DNA from: Nocardiopsis sp. NRRL B-16309
Lineage (GTDB): Bacteria > Actinomycetota > Actinomycetes > Streptosporangiales > Streptosporangiaceae
NCBI RefSeq assembly: GCF_001279585.1
Contig: NZ_LGEC01000064.1
Coordinates: 30,359 to 94,358 of the forward strand
Direction of reading: 5' to 3'
DNA length: 64,000 bases
Part shown: piece after piece, positions 24,310 through 36,187 of the stretch
Layout: every line of letters begins with the position of its first letter
Numbering within the stretch: the stretch's first letter is position 1
Program-made: the position numbers and the translations under genes
Notes under the pieces: generated by a model
Told to the model about the DNA's origin: nothing
Seen by the model: the letters and a program-made list of their open reading frames with translations, nothing else
Databases searched by the model: none

Positions 24310-25116
24310 TCAGCTGATCGCGCTGATGCCCCCGTCACTCTTGAGCAGCTGGCCGTTGATCCACTGTCCGCGCGCGGAGCACAGGAAGTCCACGAGGTGC
24401 GCGGTGTCCTGCGGAGTGCCCAGGCGGCCGAGCGGGGTCAGGCCGGTGAGCTGCTGCCTGAGCTCCCCGGTCATCCATCCGGTGTCGATCGGGCCCGGGT
24501 TGATCGCGTTGGCCGTCACGCCCAGGTGCGCCAGCTCGCGGGCGGCGGCGAGCGTGATGCGGTCCAGCGCGGCCTTGCTCGCGCCGTAGGGCAAGTTGTC
24601 CACGGTGTGGTCGCTGGTCAGGGCGATGATCCGGCCGGTTCCGTGGGCGCCGCGGAACCGCTGCGCGTACGCGCGGATCAGCAGCCACGAAGCGCGCGCG
24701 TTGACGGCGAAGTGCCGGTCGAAGCTCTCGACACCGGTGTCGATCAGCCCGGAGTCGACGGACTCGCAGTGGCACATGACCAACGCGGTGACGGGTCCCA
24801 GGCGCGCCTCGGCCCCGGCGAGGACCGCCGCGGGAGCCTCGGTGTCGGCCAGGTCGGCCTCGATCGCCGTGGAGGCGGCCCCGAGGTCGGCCAGGGCCCG
24901 GGTCGTGGCCCCGGCGGCGCCTTCCTCGACGCCCCAGTCCATGCGCTCGTCGTAGGGCGTCCAGTAGGTGAACGCGATGTCCCATCCGGACGCCGCGAGC
25001 TGTCGGACGATGCCGGCACCGATACCGGCGCTGCGGCCCACCCCCGTCACCAGGGCGACGGGCCGGGTGCCGGGTTCGGGGCGCGGGTCGGGTGCGGACG
25101 CGTGGAGGTGGCTCAT
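24310..25116 (-). CDS. SDR-family oxidoreductase
   Basis: A 268-residue short-chain dehydrogenase. The cofactor loop is TGVGRSAGIG (a longer form of TGxxxGIG), and the catalytic residues are seen in IIALTSDHTVDNLPYGASKAAL (Ser, then Tyr and Lys in YGASK). GITANAINPGPIDTG-like sequence near 200 is standard. ATG 25116 is chosen over GTG 25122. The SDR group is close to 3-oxoacyl-ACP reductase-like enzymes, but the substrate is unknown. Single gene. Confidence 0.9.
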   Translation of the reverse strand: MSHLHASAPDPRPEPGTRPVALVTGVGRSAGIGAGIVRQLAASGWDIAFTYWTPYDERMDWGVEEGAAGATTRALADLGAASTAIEADLADTEAPAAVLAGAEARLGPVTALVMCHCESVDSGLIDTGVESFDRHFAVNARASWLLIRAYAQRFRGAHGTGRIIALTSDHTVDNLPYGASKAALDRITLAAARELAHLGVTANAINPGPIDTGWMTGELRQQLTGLTPLGRLGTPQDTAHLVDFLCSARGQWINGQLLKSDGGISAIS

Positions 25117-25241
25117 GGGCACGGATCATCCTGGACCGGCCCCGGCCCGGCAACGGCGTTTCCGGTGTCCGGGCCGGGGCGAGGCGGCTGGGTGGGGAGC
25201 GGAGTTCGGGTCGGGGCGGGTGGGTGCCGGGTCGGGCAGGG

Positions 25242-26204
25242 TCAGTGCGAGTCCGGCTCGGGCACGGCCGACGCGGATCCGGTGGACACGGCGGTCGGCT
25301 CGGGTCCGGTCGGCTCCGAAGAGGCCGGTTCGGCAGCGGTCGGTTGGAGGACGTCGTCGGAGATGACCCGGTCGATCCACGCGATCAGGTCCGCGAAGAC
25401 CTCCTCCCGGTTGGTCTCGTTGAACAGTTCGTGCCGCGCCCCCTGGTAGACCCGGTAGGTCAGGTCGGCCACACCCGCGCGGCGGTAGCGCTCGACCAGC
25501 GCGTCGCTGAACTCCAGTCCCTGGTTGAGCGGGTCGCGGTCACCGACCAGCACGTACAGCGGCAGGTCGTCGGGCGCCTCGGACGGGTCGCCGAGCCGCT
25601 CGAAGGCGGCCGTGAGCAGCAGGCCCATGCTCGTGTCCGTGAGCCCGAAGCCGCACAGCGGGTCGGCGACGTAGGCGTCCACCTGGCTCTCGTCCCGGCT
25701 GAGCCAGTCGGCCTCGGTCCGCAGCGGCTCGAACGCGGCGTTGAAGTAGGCCGTGGTGTCCGCCGCGCCGGACTCGACCAAGCGGGACAACAGCAGGTCG
25801 ACGGCCGTGGTCCCGCACAGCGCCACACCGTCGGCGAGGCCGGGGTGGTCGAGCAGGTACTGCTGGGCGGCGAACGAACCGAGGCTGTGCGCGACCAGCA
25901 CCAGCGGCAGGTCGGGGTGGCGCGCGCCGACCTCGCGGGAGAGGGCCGCCATGTCGTCGACGAGCAGGTTCCACCCGTTGTCGCCGAGCTCGCCGGGGCC
26001 GTCGTGCATCGAGAGCCCGTGGCCGCGGTGGTCGTCGGCGTAGACGGCGTAACCGTGCGCGTTGAGGGCCGCGGCCAGCGGGGCGTAGCGGGCCGCGTGC
26101 TCGCCCATGCCGTGGGAGATCTGTACGACGCCGCGCACGGGGGCCTCGGGCACCCATTCGTGGACGTGGATGGTCAGGCCGTCTCGACCGGTGAGTGTGA
26201 ACAT
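25242..26204 (-). CDS. Monoacylglycerol-lipase-like alpha/beta hydrolase
   Basis: A 320-residue serine hydrolase (S33/hydrolase-4 type). It shows the oxyanion segment VQISHGMGEH, ADDHRGHGLS, nucleophile elbow AHSLGSF (Ala in place of the first Gly), acid in VGDRDPLNQG and His in YQGARHELFNE. The last 30 residues are a Ser/Thr/Pro/Glu tail of low complexity. MGL-type enzymes hydrolyse monoacylglycerols or lysophospholipids. There is no signal peptide, so it acts in the cytoplasm. Its start follows CAGGAG. Confidence 0.9.
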   Translation of the reverse strand: MFTLTGRDGLTIHVHEWVPEAPVRGVVQISHGMGEHAARYAPLAAALNAHGYAVYADDHRGHGLSMHDGPGELGDNGWNLLVDDMAALSREVGARHPDLPLVLVAHSLGSFAAQQYLLDHPGLADGVALCGTTAVDLLLSRLVESGAADTTAYFNAAFEPLRTEADWLSRDESQVDAYVADPLCGFGLTDTSMGLLLTAAFERLGDPSEAPDDLPLYVLVGDRDPLNQGLEFSDALVERYRRAGVADLTYRVYQGARHELFNETNREEVFADLIAWIDRVISDDVLQPTAAEPASSEPTGPEPTAVSTGSASAVPEPDSH

Positions 26205-26524
26205 CGTCGACTCCTGCTGGATGGCGGGCGCGTACGGGAGCGGGGCCGCACACGGCCGTGGGCACCCGTCCAGGGGGCGAGGGCCCGTCGGGACCGACCG
26301 CGCGGACAGGAACATTGTTGCGTCCTCGGATTCTCCGCCGCCGTTCGGGGTTCTCCCTGTTTCGCCGCGTTCCTCCGTTCGGGGGCGCGCGGGACGGGGG
26401 CCGCGAGCGCGGGGCTCGGCACGCCCCTGCGGCGGCACTGCCGCCTGATCTGGCGGTTCCTGCGATTTTCGGCGCGCGCTGCGAAACAATGGTGGCGTCG
26501 ATCGAGGCCAACGGAAGGCGAAAC
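26205..26524. other. Divergent promoter region, no gene
   Basis: 320 bp between the lipase and the small hypothetical gene. It includes CATTGTT and AACAATG 165 bp apart and Gly/Arg-rich shadow ORFs. Nothing definite. Confidence 0.5.
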
Positions 26525-26854
26525 ATGGGAACCCCGGACAGGAGCACCGACACCGACACCGAGCCGTCCGGCTTTCCGCGCACACGGGCGCGGGCGGCCG
26601 ACCTCCTCCCCCGGCTCATCTCGGCCGAGGCCGAACACGACCTGCCGGTGGTGGAGTGGCGGCTGGACCACCAGGGGCGGCTGCTCGGCGAGATCCGCGA
26701 CGGCGGGATCTCGGCCACCCGCTGCTGGGCCGACTTCTTCGGCGCGGCCGTGCACGAGCTGCCCGACATCACCAACGCCTCGGGCAACCCCCAGGTCGCG
26801 ACCGGCCTGGATGACTACCGGGGCGTCACGGTCGTGGTGAAGGCACGGACCTGA
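26525..26854 (+). CDS. Small hypothetical protein
   Basis: A 109-residue soluble protein, not recognised. After a disordered acidic N-terminus (about 25 residues) come RAADLLPRLISAEAEHDLPV, EWRLDHQGRLLGEIR and a C-terminal VATGLDDYRGVTVVVKA. The start is supported by GGAAGG 9 bp upstream. Codon use resembles its neighbours, so it is likely a native gene. No operon partner. Confidence 0.7.
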   Translation: MGTPDRSTDTDTEPSGFPRTRARAADLLPRLISAEAEHDLPVVEWRLDHQGRLLGEIRDGGISATRCWADFFGAAVHELPDITNASGNPQVATGLDDYRGVTVVVKART

Positions 26855-27149
26855 GCGCGTCGACGGAGGCGGACGGGGAACGGGGCGGACCGGGGCACGG
26901 ACGTGTCCCGCCACGCCCCGGCCGGGGCGGACAGGACGCGGTACGGGACTCGTTCGGGCGCCGGCCCGCGCCGGGAGCGATCCCATTGGTCGCGCCACCC
27001 CCCTTGTCCGCGACGGGACGGACACCTACAGTCACTTAACAAGCATTCAGCAAACGGTCGGATCCGCCCCACGGCCCGCGCGGAATCCGCTACTTCGCGC
27101 GTGTCCGGATCCGGCCCCGGCTGATCCCGCCCCACGTCTGGAGCCCCCC

Positions 27150-28025
27150 GTGCAGCACAGAAGACACCGCTCCGCCCGCCGCCTCCCCACCCTCGTCGCC
27201 GCCGGAGCCGTGGCCGCCACCGCCGCGCTCACCCTGACCGCCCTGACCCTCCCCCAGGGCGGTGCGGAGCCCATCACCCGTGACAACGCCGACCCGGCCG
27301 CCGCGTCCGGCGCGCTCGTCTGGTCCGACGAGTTCGACGGACCGGCCGGCGCCGCCCCCGACCCCGCGCGCTGGAACCACGAGACCGGAGACCACGGCTG
27401 GGGCAACGGCGAACTGCAGAACTACACCGACCGTCGCGAGAACTCGGCCCTGGACGGCAACGGCAACCTCGTCATCACCGCCCGGCAGGAGGCCGACGGA
27501 GGCTACACCTCCGCCCGGCTGACCACCCAGGACAAGGTCGAGCAGGCCTACGGCCGTTTCGAGGCCAGGATCCGGATCCCCACCGGCCAGGGGGTGTGGC
27601 CCGCGTTCTGGATGCTGGGCGACAACTTCCCCGGGACCCCGTGGCCGGACTCCGGCGAGATCGACATCATGGAGAACGTCGGACACGAGCCCGGCATGGT
27701 CCACGGGACCGTGCACGGGCCGGGCTACTCCGGCGCGAACGGGATCGGCGCCGCCTACGGCCACCCGCACGGCGGCGCGTTCACGGACGACTTCCACGTC
27801 TACGCGGTCGAGTGGACGCCCAACTCCATCACCTGGTTCGTCGACGACGTGCCGTTCCACACGCTCACCCCGGCGGACCTGGGCGGGAAACCGTGGGTCT
27901 ACGACCACCCGTTCTTCATGATCCTCAACGTCGCCGTCGGCGGCGCCTGGCCGGGCTACCCGGACGGGACGACGCGGTTCCCCCAGCAGATGGTGGTGGA
28001 CTACGTGCGGATCTACGACCTCTGA
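27150..28025 (+). CDS. Secreted GH16 endo-beta-1,3-glucanase
   Basis: A 291-residue exported glycoside hydrolase. Residues 1-40 form a long Arg-rich signal peptide ending in an Ala-rich segment. The catalytic signature GEIDIMEN gives nucleophile Glu170, Asp172 and acid/base Glu175; WNHETGDHGWGNGELQNYT and VEQAYGRFEARIRIP are typical of laminarinases. It should degrade beta-1,3 or mixed-linkage glucans of fungal walls or plants. No carbohydrate-binding module is attached. GTG 27150 follows CTGGAG. Confidence 0.93.
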   Translation: MQHRRHRSARRLPTLVAAGAVAATAALTLTALTLPQGGAEPITRDNADPAAASGALVWSDEFDGPAGAAPDPARWNHETGDHGWGNGELQNYTDRRENSALDGNGNLVITARQEADGGYTSARLTTQDKVEQAYGRFEARIRIPTGQGVWPAFWMLGDNFPGTPWPDSGEIDIMENVGHEPGMVHGTVHGPGYSGANGIGAAYGHPHGGAFTDDFHVYAVEWTPNSITWFVDDVPFHTLTPADLGGKPWVYDHPFFMILNVAVGGAWPGYPDGTTRFPQQMVVDYVRIYDL

Positions 28026-28266
28026 CCCGCGGGGACCGGCGGCGGCCCGCGACGGCCGCCGCCGGCCGGGCGTCAGGACGACCGGCGGCACACCCGCGGC
28101 CGTCGACTGGCGGCCCCGCCCTCCCGGTTCGCACCCGGAGCGGTAGGCGCGCACGGCACCGGACGGCCGGCCGTGCCCCGTGGTACCGCTGGGGCACCGC
28201 GTCTCCCGGTGTGCGGTGGGGACCGCTGAGCACCGCTGGAGGGCGGGCATGCCCTAGGATCCGGGC

Positions 28267-31200
28267 GTGCCGCACCGATCAGACTCCGAAGCCCCGCCGA
28301 CGCACCGCGTCCGAGCGGTCGACGACGCCGTGCGCCTCCTGCGCGACCCCGGCACGCGGTTGCGGGGCGTGCTCCGCCTCGCCGGCGCGCTGGACGCGGG
28401 ATCCACGCCGCACGGGGCGTGGGCCGCGGTGGGCGGGACCCTGCCCGCGGACCTGACCGGTCCCCCCGAGGCGGTGCTGGCCCTGGCCCGCGTCCACGAG
28501 GGGTGCGGGGCTCGACCCGACGGCCGCCCCTGGCCGTCCTGGCGCACCTCCGATCTGCCCGTCCCGGTCCAGGTGGCCTGGCTGCGCGCCGAACTGCACA
28601 CCGACCCGGCCGCGACGCTGCGCCGGGAGCCGCCCGGCGAACGCCTCTACCAGGCGGCCAGGCAGGCCGACCCGGCCCGCACCCGCCGACCGGACACCCT
28701 GGTGGCCGCCCTCGTCGAGAGCGGCGATCCGGCCCTGGAGTCCGAGGCCCTGCGCTGTGTCCGCCAGGGTCTGCGCGTCGGGCTCCTCACCCCCGCCGCG
28801 GCCCGTCGGCACGCCGTTCGCCTGCTGCGCTCGACCGCCCCCGGGGTCGTGGCCGACGCGCTGCGCGAGCTCTCCGAACCGTGGGCGGCACTCGGACCGC
28901 TGCCCGCCGACCTGTGGTCCGGCCTGCTCACCGGTGGTCGCCACGACCGCGACGTGGCCGAAGCGGCGCTGGGCTGCGCGGCACGCCACGGCCACGGCGA
29001 CCTGGTACGCGGGGCGGTGACCGACACCGACCTGCCGCCCGCCGCACGCCGACGCGCCCTCGAACTCCTCGGTGACCTGGCCGACCGCGACGACATCGCC
29101 GACCTCCTGGACCTCGCCGCCGCGGACCCGCCGCTCCTCGGCCGGGCCGCGCTGACCTGCCTGAGCGGACTGCACCGGCGCGGGCACTTCCCACCGCCCG
29201 AAGCGGCGCCGACCGTGGTCGCCCTGGCCCTGGCCGACGATTCGATCCCGCCCCAGGAGGCCGCCACGGTGCTGTACACGTGTCGCCGGGAGGCCTTGGA
29301 TTCGCTGGTCGAGGCCGCCCCGGACGATCCCTCGTGGCCGCGCCGCCTCGACCTCATGGTCGCCCTCGCCGACCAGGGCACGTCGGACCTGCCCGTCGGA
29401 GCGGAACTCATCCGGCTTCTGCCACGAGCGACGGCACCCGCACCCTTCCTGGACGCCATCCGCGCACTGCGGCACCAGGAGGCGGAGGGAGCCGTGCTCG
29501 CGCTCCTGCCGACCGCCCCGGAGGCCACCCTGCGGGCCTTGGCGGCCGTGGGCGGCGAGCGGACGTTCGTCGCCCTGGCCGAGGGTCTCGGCCTCGCGGA
29601 CGAACTCGACGCCCGCGGTCCCGGGCCGGGCCCGCACGCCGCCGACGGACAGGCCGCGATCGCGGCGCCGCTGCGCCCTGTGCGGCATGCGGCGCTCACC
29701 CTGCTGTGGCGGCTGGCCTCCAGCCCCGAGCGGCGCCGGGCCCTGCTCGCCCGCCTCGACCCCCGCGACCTCCCCTCCGGTGTGGTCGCCGATCTGGGCG
29801 CTCCCGACCCGGCGGAGCTGGCCGTCCTGGCCGCCCGACTCGACCCCCGTGATCCAGCGGGGTCACTGTGCACGGTGGCCGCGCACGGCGACGCCACGGA
29901 TCCCGCCGTCCTGTCCGACCTCCTGCTGCGGGTGGTGAGCGGCGTCGCGTCGGCCAGGGAGCCCGACGGCGGCCCGTGGCCCGGCAAGAGCCGCGCCATC
30001 GCTGCCACCGCCCCCGCCGAGGAACCCACGGTGCCCCAGGAGGTCGTCGACGCACTGTGCGCCCTGGGCCGCCGCCTCCACGCACGGGGCCGGATCCGAC
30101 CGGTCTGCCTGCTGGACGCGCCCGACGGCCAGGCCGCCGGGCGCGCGTACACCGCGAGCCTGGCGCTGGACCTGCTGGAGCGTCCCGACCTCGCCGATGG
30201 CGAACGCGTCGTGCTCCTCGAACTCCTCTCGCGCGTGCCCTTCCCGGGGACCCGTGCCCGCGTGCACCGGCTGCTGCGCCACCGGGACCCGCACGTGCGC
30301 AAGCACGCGATCGTGCTGGTGGCCGGCGACCCCGTGGCCGGCGAAGACGAGGCGAGTGACGGCGCCCGCGCCCTGTCCGCCTCGCTCGTCGCGTTGACCG
30401 CCGCCCCCGACATCCAGACCGTCCGGCAGGCCGTGGCCGCGCTGGGCCGGGCGCGGGCGCGCTGGGCGAGCGGGGCGATCGCCGCCAGCCTGGACCACCG
30501 GAACATGAACATCCGCAAGACCGCGGCCCGGGCGCTGGTCGAGGCGGGCACGCCCGGTGCCGTTCCCGCGCTCCTGCGCCACCTGGGCCGCTCCGACAAT
30601 CCGGGGCTGCGCGCCGATCTGGTCCGCGCCCTGGGCGCGGTGCTCGGCGACGCCCGTACGGCGACGGTGCTCGCGGCGGCCGAGGGCTCGACCGGTCAGG
30701 CCCGCCACCGGATGCTGCGGAGCCTCGACGGCCTCCTCCCGGTGCGCACGTGCACGGCGCTGGCCGAGCAGCGGTCACCGGCGGCCCGGGAGCTGCTCGT
30801 CCTGGTCGACTCGGGGGACGTCCGCCTGGCCGACGGCGCCCCCGAGGACCTGGCCGACGCGATGTCCGCGCACGGGATCACCACGGGCGCGAGCGCGACC
30901 GTGCGTCGGGACGCCGCGGACGGCGCGGACGGCGCGGCGAACGCCGACGCCGAGGCCCTGCTGCGCCGGGGGTGGGACCCGGCGGTCGCGCTGCGGCTGG
31001 CGGGCCGGGCGGAGCCACCCGACGCCGAGCGGCTTGAGCGGCTCCGCCCCCGCCTCGCGGACCTGCTGCGCCTGGCGGAGTCCGGGCCTACGGCGCGCGT
31101 GCTGCGGCTGGCGCTGCTGGCGTGTCCGGCACCCAGGTCGGCGCCGGAACGGCGGCTCCTGGCACAGCACGCCACCACGCTGGTGGACGGGCTCGCCGAC

Positions 31201-33120
31201 CTGGCGACCGCGCCCGGTGGCTCTGGCATGGCGCCGAGCGAGGTCTCGTCGGATCCCGGCAGCGCCGACGCGACGGCGGCCGACGACCTGATCGAGGCGC
31301 TGGAGGAGGCGGCGCCGGCACTGGCCGCGGACGAGGCCCTCTCCGCGGTGGAACGCCTGCGCGCCCTGCCGCCGGACGCCGTCGACGGCCGCCGAGCCCT
31401 CCGGTTGCTGCGGCTCCTGGGCGCGGTCCTGGTCCGGGCTGACCTGGACCGGGCGCTGGGCACGGCCCGGTCGGGCCCCGGTCCCTGGGTGGCCGAGGCC
31501 GCCGTCCTGCGTGAGGCGTTCGGGCTCGACGCGGAGGTGGAGCGGGCAGGTGGAAGGGGCTCGCACGGGTCGGAGGGCGAAGGGCCCCGGGCGGACGCCT
31601 GGCACCGCGCGTTCGAGATCGCGGTGCGCTCGACCGCCGGTCTGGCCGAGCTACGCCGCACGGACACCGGCAGGACGAGCGAGACCGGTGAGGCCGGTGA
31701 GGCCGGTGAGGCCGGTGCACGCCGTGCGGCCGACGCGGTCGGACCCGCCCCGGGGGCCGATGGGACCCCCATGACCGACAGGGTCGGCGCACGGGAGCGT
31801 CTGGCCGCCCTGGCCGGGGCCTACCCGACCGCCGAGCCAGCGGTACGCCCCCTGCTCCTGGACTGGATGTGCGAGCTACAGCCGCTCGGTGCCCCGCCGT
31901 GGACCATCGGCGAGGACGCCCGCGCCGACACGGCACCGACGCGGACCGTGCGCGACGACGACCTCGACCAGCCCCCGTCCACCGCCCTGCGCGAGCGGCT
32001 GCTGGCCCTGCTGCGCGCACCCGAACAGGACCGCCGCGACGCCGCCGCCCGCAAGCTCCTGGACTGGCCCGAACCGCGGGTACGCCGGACCGTCCTGGAC
32101 GCCTACCTGCGCGGTGACCTCTCCCTCCGGCTCGGCGTCCGCCTGACCGACACCCTGGCCCACGCCCTGGCCACGGCGGATCCCCCGGTGTGGCACACGG
32201 AGGGTTCGCGCCCCGAACGCCTCCTCCACGCGGCGGCGCACGTGGACACGCAGGCGCTCGTCCCCCTGATCCCCCTGCTCCTGGAGTGGTGGGAGCACGG
32301 CTCCGACCGCCTGCGTCCCGACGTGCGGCAACTCCTGCGCCGGGTCCCGGCCGACCTCCTCGCCGACCGCCTGCGCGAGCGTGTCGACTCCGGTGGCCGC
32401 GAATGGCTCGACCTGCTCACGGACCGCCCGCTCCTGCGCACGGCCTGGCTCGCCCGAACCGTCGAGCGGCTGCGCGCCCAGGGCCACGACGACCTCGCCG
32501 ACGACCTCGTCCTCGTCGACGGCCCGCTGCGCCCGCCCGGGGGCGCCGCGCACGACCATGACGCCGCCGTCCTGCGCGGCCTGCGCGAACGCCGCCCGCC
32601 CGCGGCCGGGCGGGATCGGAACGGACCCTCCCGGGCGGACCTCTTCCGTCTCGCCGGGACCAGCGACCCCGAGCGGGCGCACCGTGCTCTGCGGCGCCTG
32701 GTCGAGGACCATCACGGCCCCGGCCCGGACACCGACCCAGCGCTGGTCGACCTGCTCACCCGCCTCGTCGAGCATTCGCGCCCCAAGGTCCGCCTCTACG
32801 CCTACCGGGCCGCCCGGGCTCTGCTGGACCGCGACACCCAACTGCGCCTGACCGTGCTCCTGCTCGACGACCCGCGGCCGGACGTGGTGCGGATGGCCGT
32901 GCGTGCCCTGTGCCGTGCCGGGTGGGAGGCCGCGATCCCCGATGTGGTCGGCCTGCTCACCCACGGCCACGCCGTGGTCCGTGCCGCCGCCGTGGAGGGG
33001 CTCACCGAGCTGGGCCCGGCGGCCGTCCCCGCGCTCAGGTACGCCGCCGACCACGCCCGGCCGGACCGGCGCGCCACCTACACGGAGGTGCTGGCCCGGA
33101 TCGAGTCCGACCGGGACTGA
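28267..33120 (+). CDS. Giant HEAT-repeat protein (1617 aa)
   Basis: A 1617-residue, almost wholly helical protein with no signal peptide or membrane segment. HEAT/PBS-lyase-type repeats recur through it, clearest at about 680-800 (LLRHRDPHVRKHAIVLVAG; SLDHRNMNIRKTAARALVEA; HLGRSDNPGLRADLVRALGA) and at the end (LLDDPRPDVVRMAVRALCRA; LLTHGHAVVRAAAVEGLTEL). Residues 1130-1165 are a Gly/Glu/Ala-rich break. Such scaffolds bind protein or nucleic acid along a curved surface. No catalytic motif is seen, and no partner gene adjoins it, so its function is unknown. Confidence 0.85.
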   Translation: MPHRSDSEAPPTHRVRAVDDAVRLLRDPGTRLRGVLRLAGALDAGSTPHGAWAAVGGTLPADLTGPPEAVLALARVHEGCGARPDGRPWPSWRTSDLPVPVQVAWLRAELHTDPAATLRREPPGERLYQAARQADPARTRRPDTLVAALVESGDPALESEALRCVRQGLRVGLLTPAAARRHAVRLLRSTAPGVVADALRELSEPWAALGPLPADLWSGLLTGGRHDRDVAEAALGCAARHGHGDLVRGAVTDTDLPPAARRRALELLGDLADRDDIADLLDLAAADPPLLGRAALTCLSGLHRRGHFPPPEAAPTVVALALADDSIPPQEAATVLYTCRREALDSLVEAAPDDPSWPRRLDLMVALADQGTSDLPVGAELIRLLPRATAPAPFLDAIRALRHQEAEGAVLALLPTAPEATLRALAAVGGERTFVALAEGLGLADELDARGPGPGPHAADGQAAIAAPLRPVRHAALTLLWRLASSPERRRALLARLDPRDLPSGVVADLGAPDPAELAVLAARLDPRDPAGSLCTVAAHGDATDPAVLSDLLLRVVSGVASAREPDGGPWPGKSRAIAATAPAEEPTVPQEVVDALCALGRRLHARGRIRPVCLLDAPDGQAAGRAYTASLALDLLERPDLADGERVVLLELLSRVPFPGTRARVHRLLRHRDPHVRKHAIVLVAGDPVAGEDEASDGARALSASLVALTAAPDIQTVRQAVAALGRARARWASGAIAASLDHRNMNIRKTAARALVEAGTPGAVPALLRHLGRSDNPGLRADLVRALGAVLGDARTATVLAAAEGSTGQARHRMLRSLDGLLPVRTCTALAEQRSPAARELLVLVDSGDVRLADGAPEDLADAMSAHGITTGASATVRRDAADGADGAANADAEALLRRGWDPAVALRLAGRAEPPDAERLERLRPRLADLLRLAESGPTARVLRLALLACPAPRSAPERRLLAQHATTLVDGLADLATAPGGSGMAPSEVSSDPGSADATAADDLIEALEEAAPALAADEALSAVERLRALPPDAVDGRRALRLLRLLGAVLVRADLDRALGTARSGPGPWVAEAAVLREAFGLDAEVERAGGRGSHGSEGEGPRADAWHRAFEIAVRSTAGLAELRRTDTGRTSETGEAGEAGEAGARRAADAVGPAPGADGTPMTDRVGARERLAALAGAYPTAEPAVRPLLLDWMCELQPLGAPPWTIGEDARADTAPTRTVRDDDLDQPPSTALRERLLALLRAPEQDRRDAAARKLLDWPEPRVRRTVLDAYLRGDLSLRLGVRLTDTLAHALATADPPVWHTEGSRPERLLHAAAHVDTQALVPLIPLLLEWWEHGSDRLRPDVRQLLRRVPADLLADRLRERVDSGGREWLDLLTDRPLLRTAWLARTVERLRAQGHDDLADDLVLVDGPLRPPGGAAHDHDAAVLRGLRERRPPAAGRDRNGPSRADLFRLAGTSDPERAHRALRRLVEDHHGPGPDTDPALVDLLTRLVEHSRPKVRLYAYRAARALLDRDTQLRLTVLLLDDPRPDVVRMAVRALCRAGWEAAIPDVVGLLTHGHAVVRAAAVEGLTELGPAAVPALRYAADHARPDRRATYTEVLARIESDRD
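31687..31713 (+). repeat. In-frame 9-bp triplet repeat
   Basis: Three tandem copies of GGTGAGGCC encode Gly-Glu-Ala three times inside the HEAT-repeat gene. Copy number change would keep the frame. Confidence 0.9.
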
Positions 33121-33189
33121 TCCCCCGCCGCCGGGGCACGGGATCGCGGCTCGTCCGCGGGGGCGCGCGGCGCGGTCGGCCGGGTCGGC

Positions 33190-33318
33190 TCACCGCGACG
33201 GCTCGGCGGGGGCACGCTGGATGTGCAGGGGGAGGTCGGCGACGGTCGTGCGCACGGTCCGCGCGACGAACGGCCGCGCCGGGACGTCGCCGCTCGACGT
33301 CGTCGGCACGTCCTCCAC
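33190..33318 (-). CDS. Candidate small ORF (42 aa) in the gap before the molybdopterin gene
   Basis: GTG 33318 follows GGGGGAGGGGGCG and opens 42 codons (VEDVPTTSSGDVPARPFVAR, then TVRTTVADLPLHIQRAPAEP, SR). It would lie convergent with the HEAT-repeat gene and divergent from the oxidoreductase gene. No domain is recognised. The alternating polar and hydrophobic stretch TTVADLPLHIQ looks more protein-like than the usual shadow ORF, but evidence is thin. Confidence 0.3.
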   Translation of the reverse strand: MEDVPTTSSGDVPARPFVARTVRTTVADLPLHIQRAPAEPSR

Positions 33319-33488
33319 CGCCCCCTCCCCCGCCGAGCCGCCCGGAAGCGCCCACTACGCGCGTGGATCCACGTGGCTCCGCGGCTCGGGGGCTCCGCTC
33401 CGGCCCGCGGTCGGCACCGGACGGATGTGTGCCCCGTTCGGGCCGGGCGCCCGCGTCTTCGCGCGCCGGGAGTGCCAGAATCGGAGGT

Positions 33489-35795
<2,307 letters not shown>

Positions 35796-36187
35796 CCCTG
35801 CCCCGCGTCCGGTTCCCGGGGAGCCCGCCGGGGGACGGGCCACGGCTCGCGTCCGCTCTCCCGGGACTCCGCCGGGCGGGAGCCCGTTCCGGTCCGTGTC
35901 GGGTTCGGCGAGAAGCCGCACCGACGCGGAAACCGGTCCCGCTCACGTTCCTCGGTTCCGCGGGGGGCCGCCACCGCGCCGCCGCCCGGTCCCGCCGCGC
36001 GCGGTGAGTCCGCGTCCCATGGCGCGCCTGCCCGACCGCGCACCGGGCGGGACGGGGTGTGATCCATCCCATGCGCGGCGACAGCCCGTGCGGAGCTCCC
36101 GCTCCCCGAATGTCACGCGTGTGACCTGCGGGAATAGAGGGGCTCGACCTTTGCCTCCGCGCTTTGCCTCGGGTAGACCTGGGATTC
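35796..36187. other. Intergenic region, no gene seen
   Basis: 392 bp. The first half has several GC-rich partial dyads around GGGAGCCCG and CGGGCGGGAGCCCG that may end transcription of the oxidoreductase gene. Near 36112 there is GTCACGCGTGTGAC, a partly symmetrical element about 70 bp before the hydrolase start. No ORF with a ribosome site. Confidence 0.45.
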
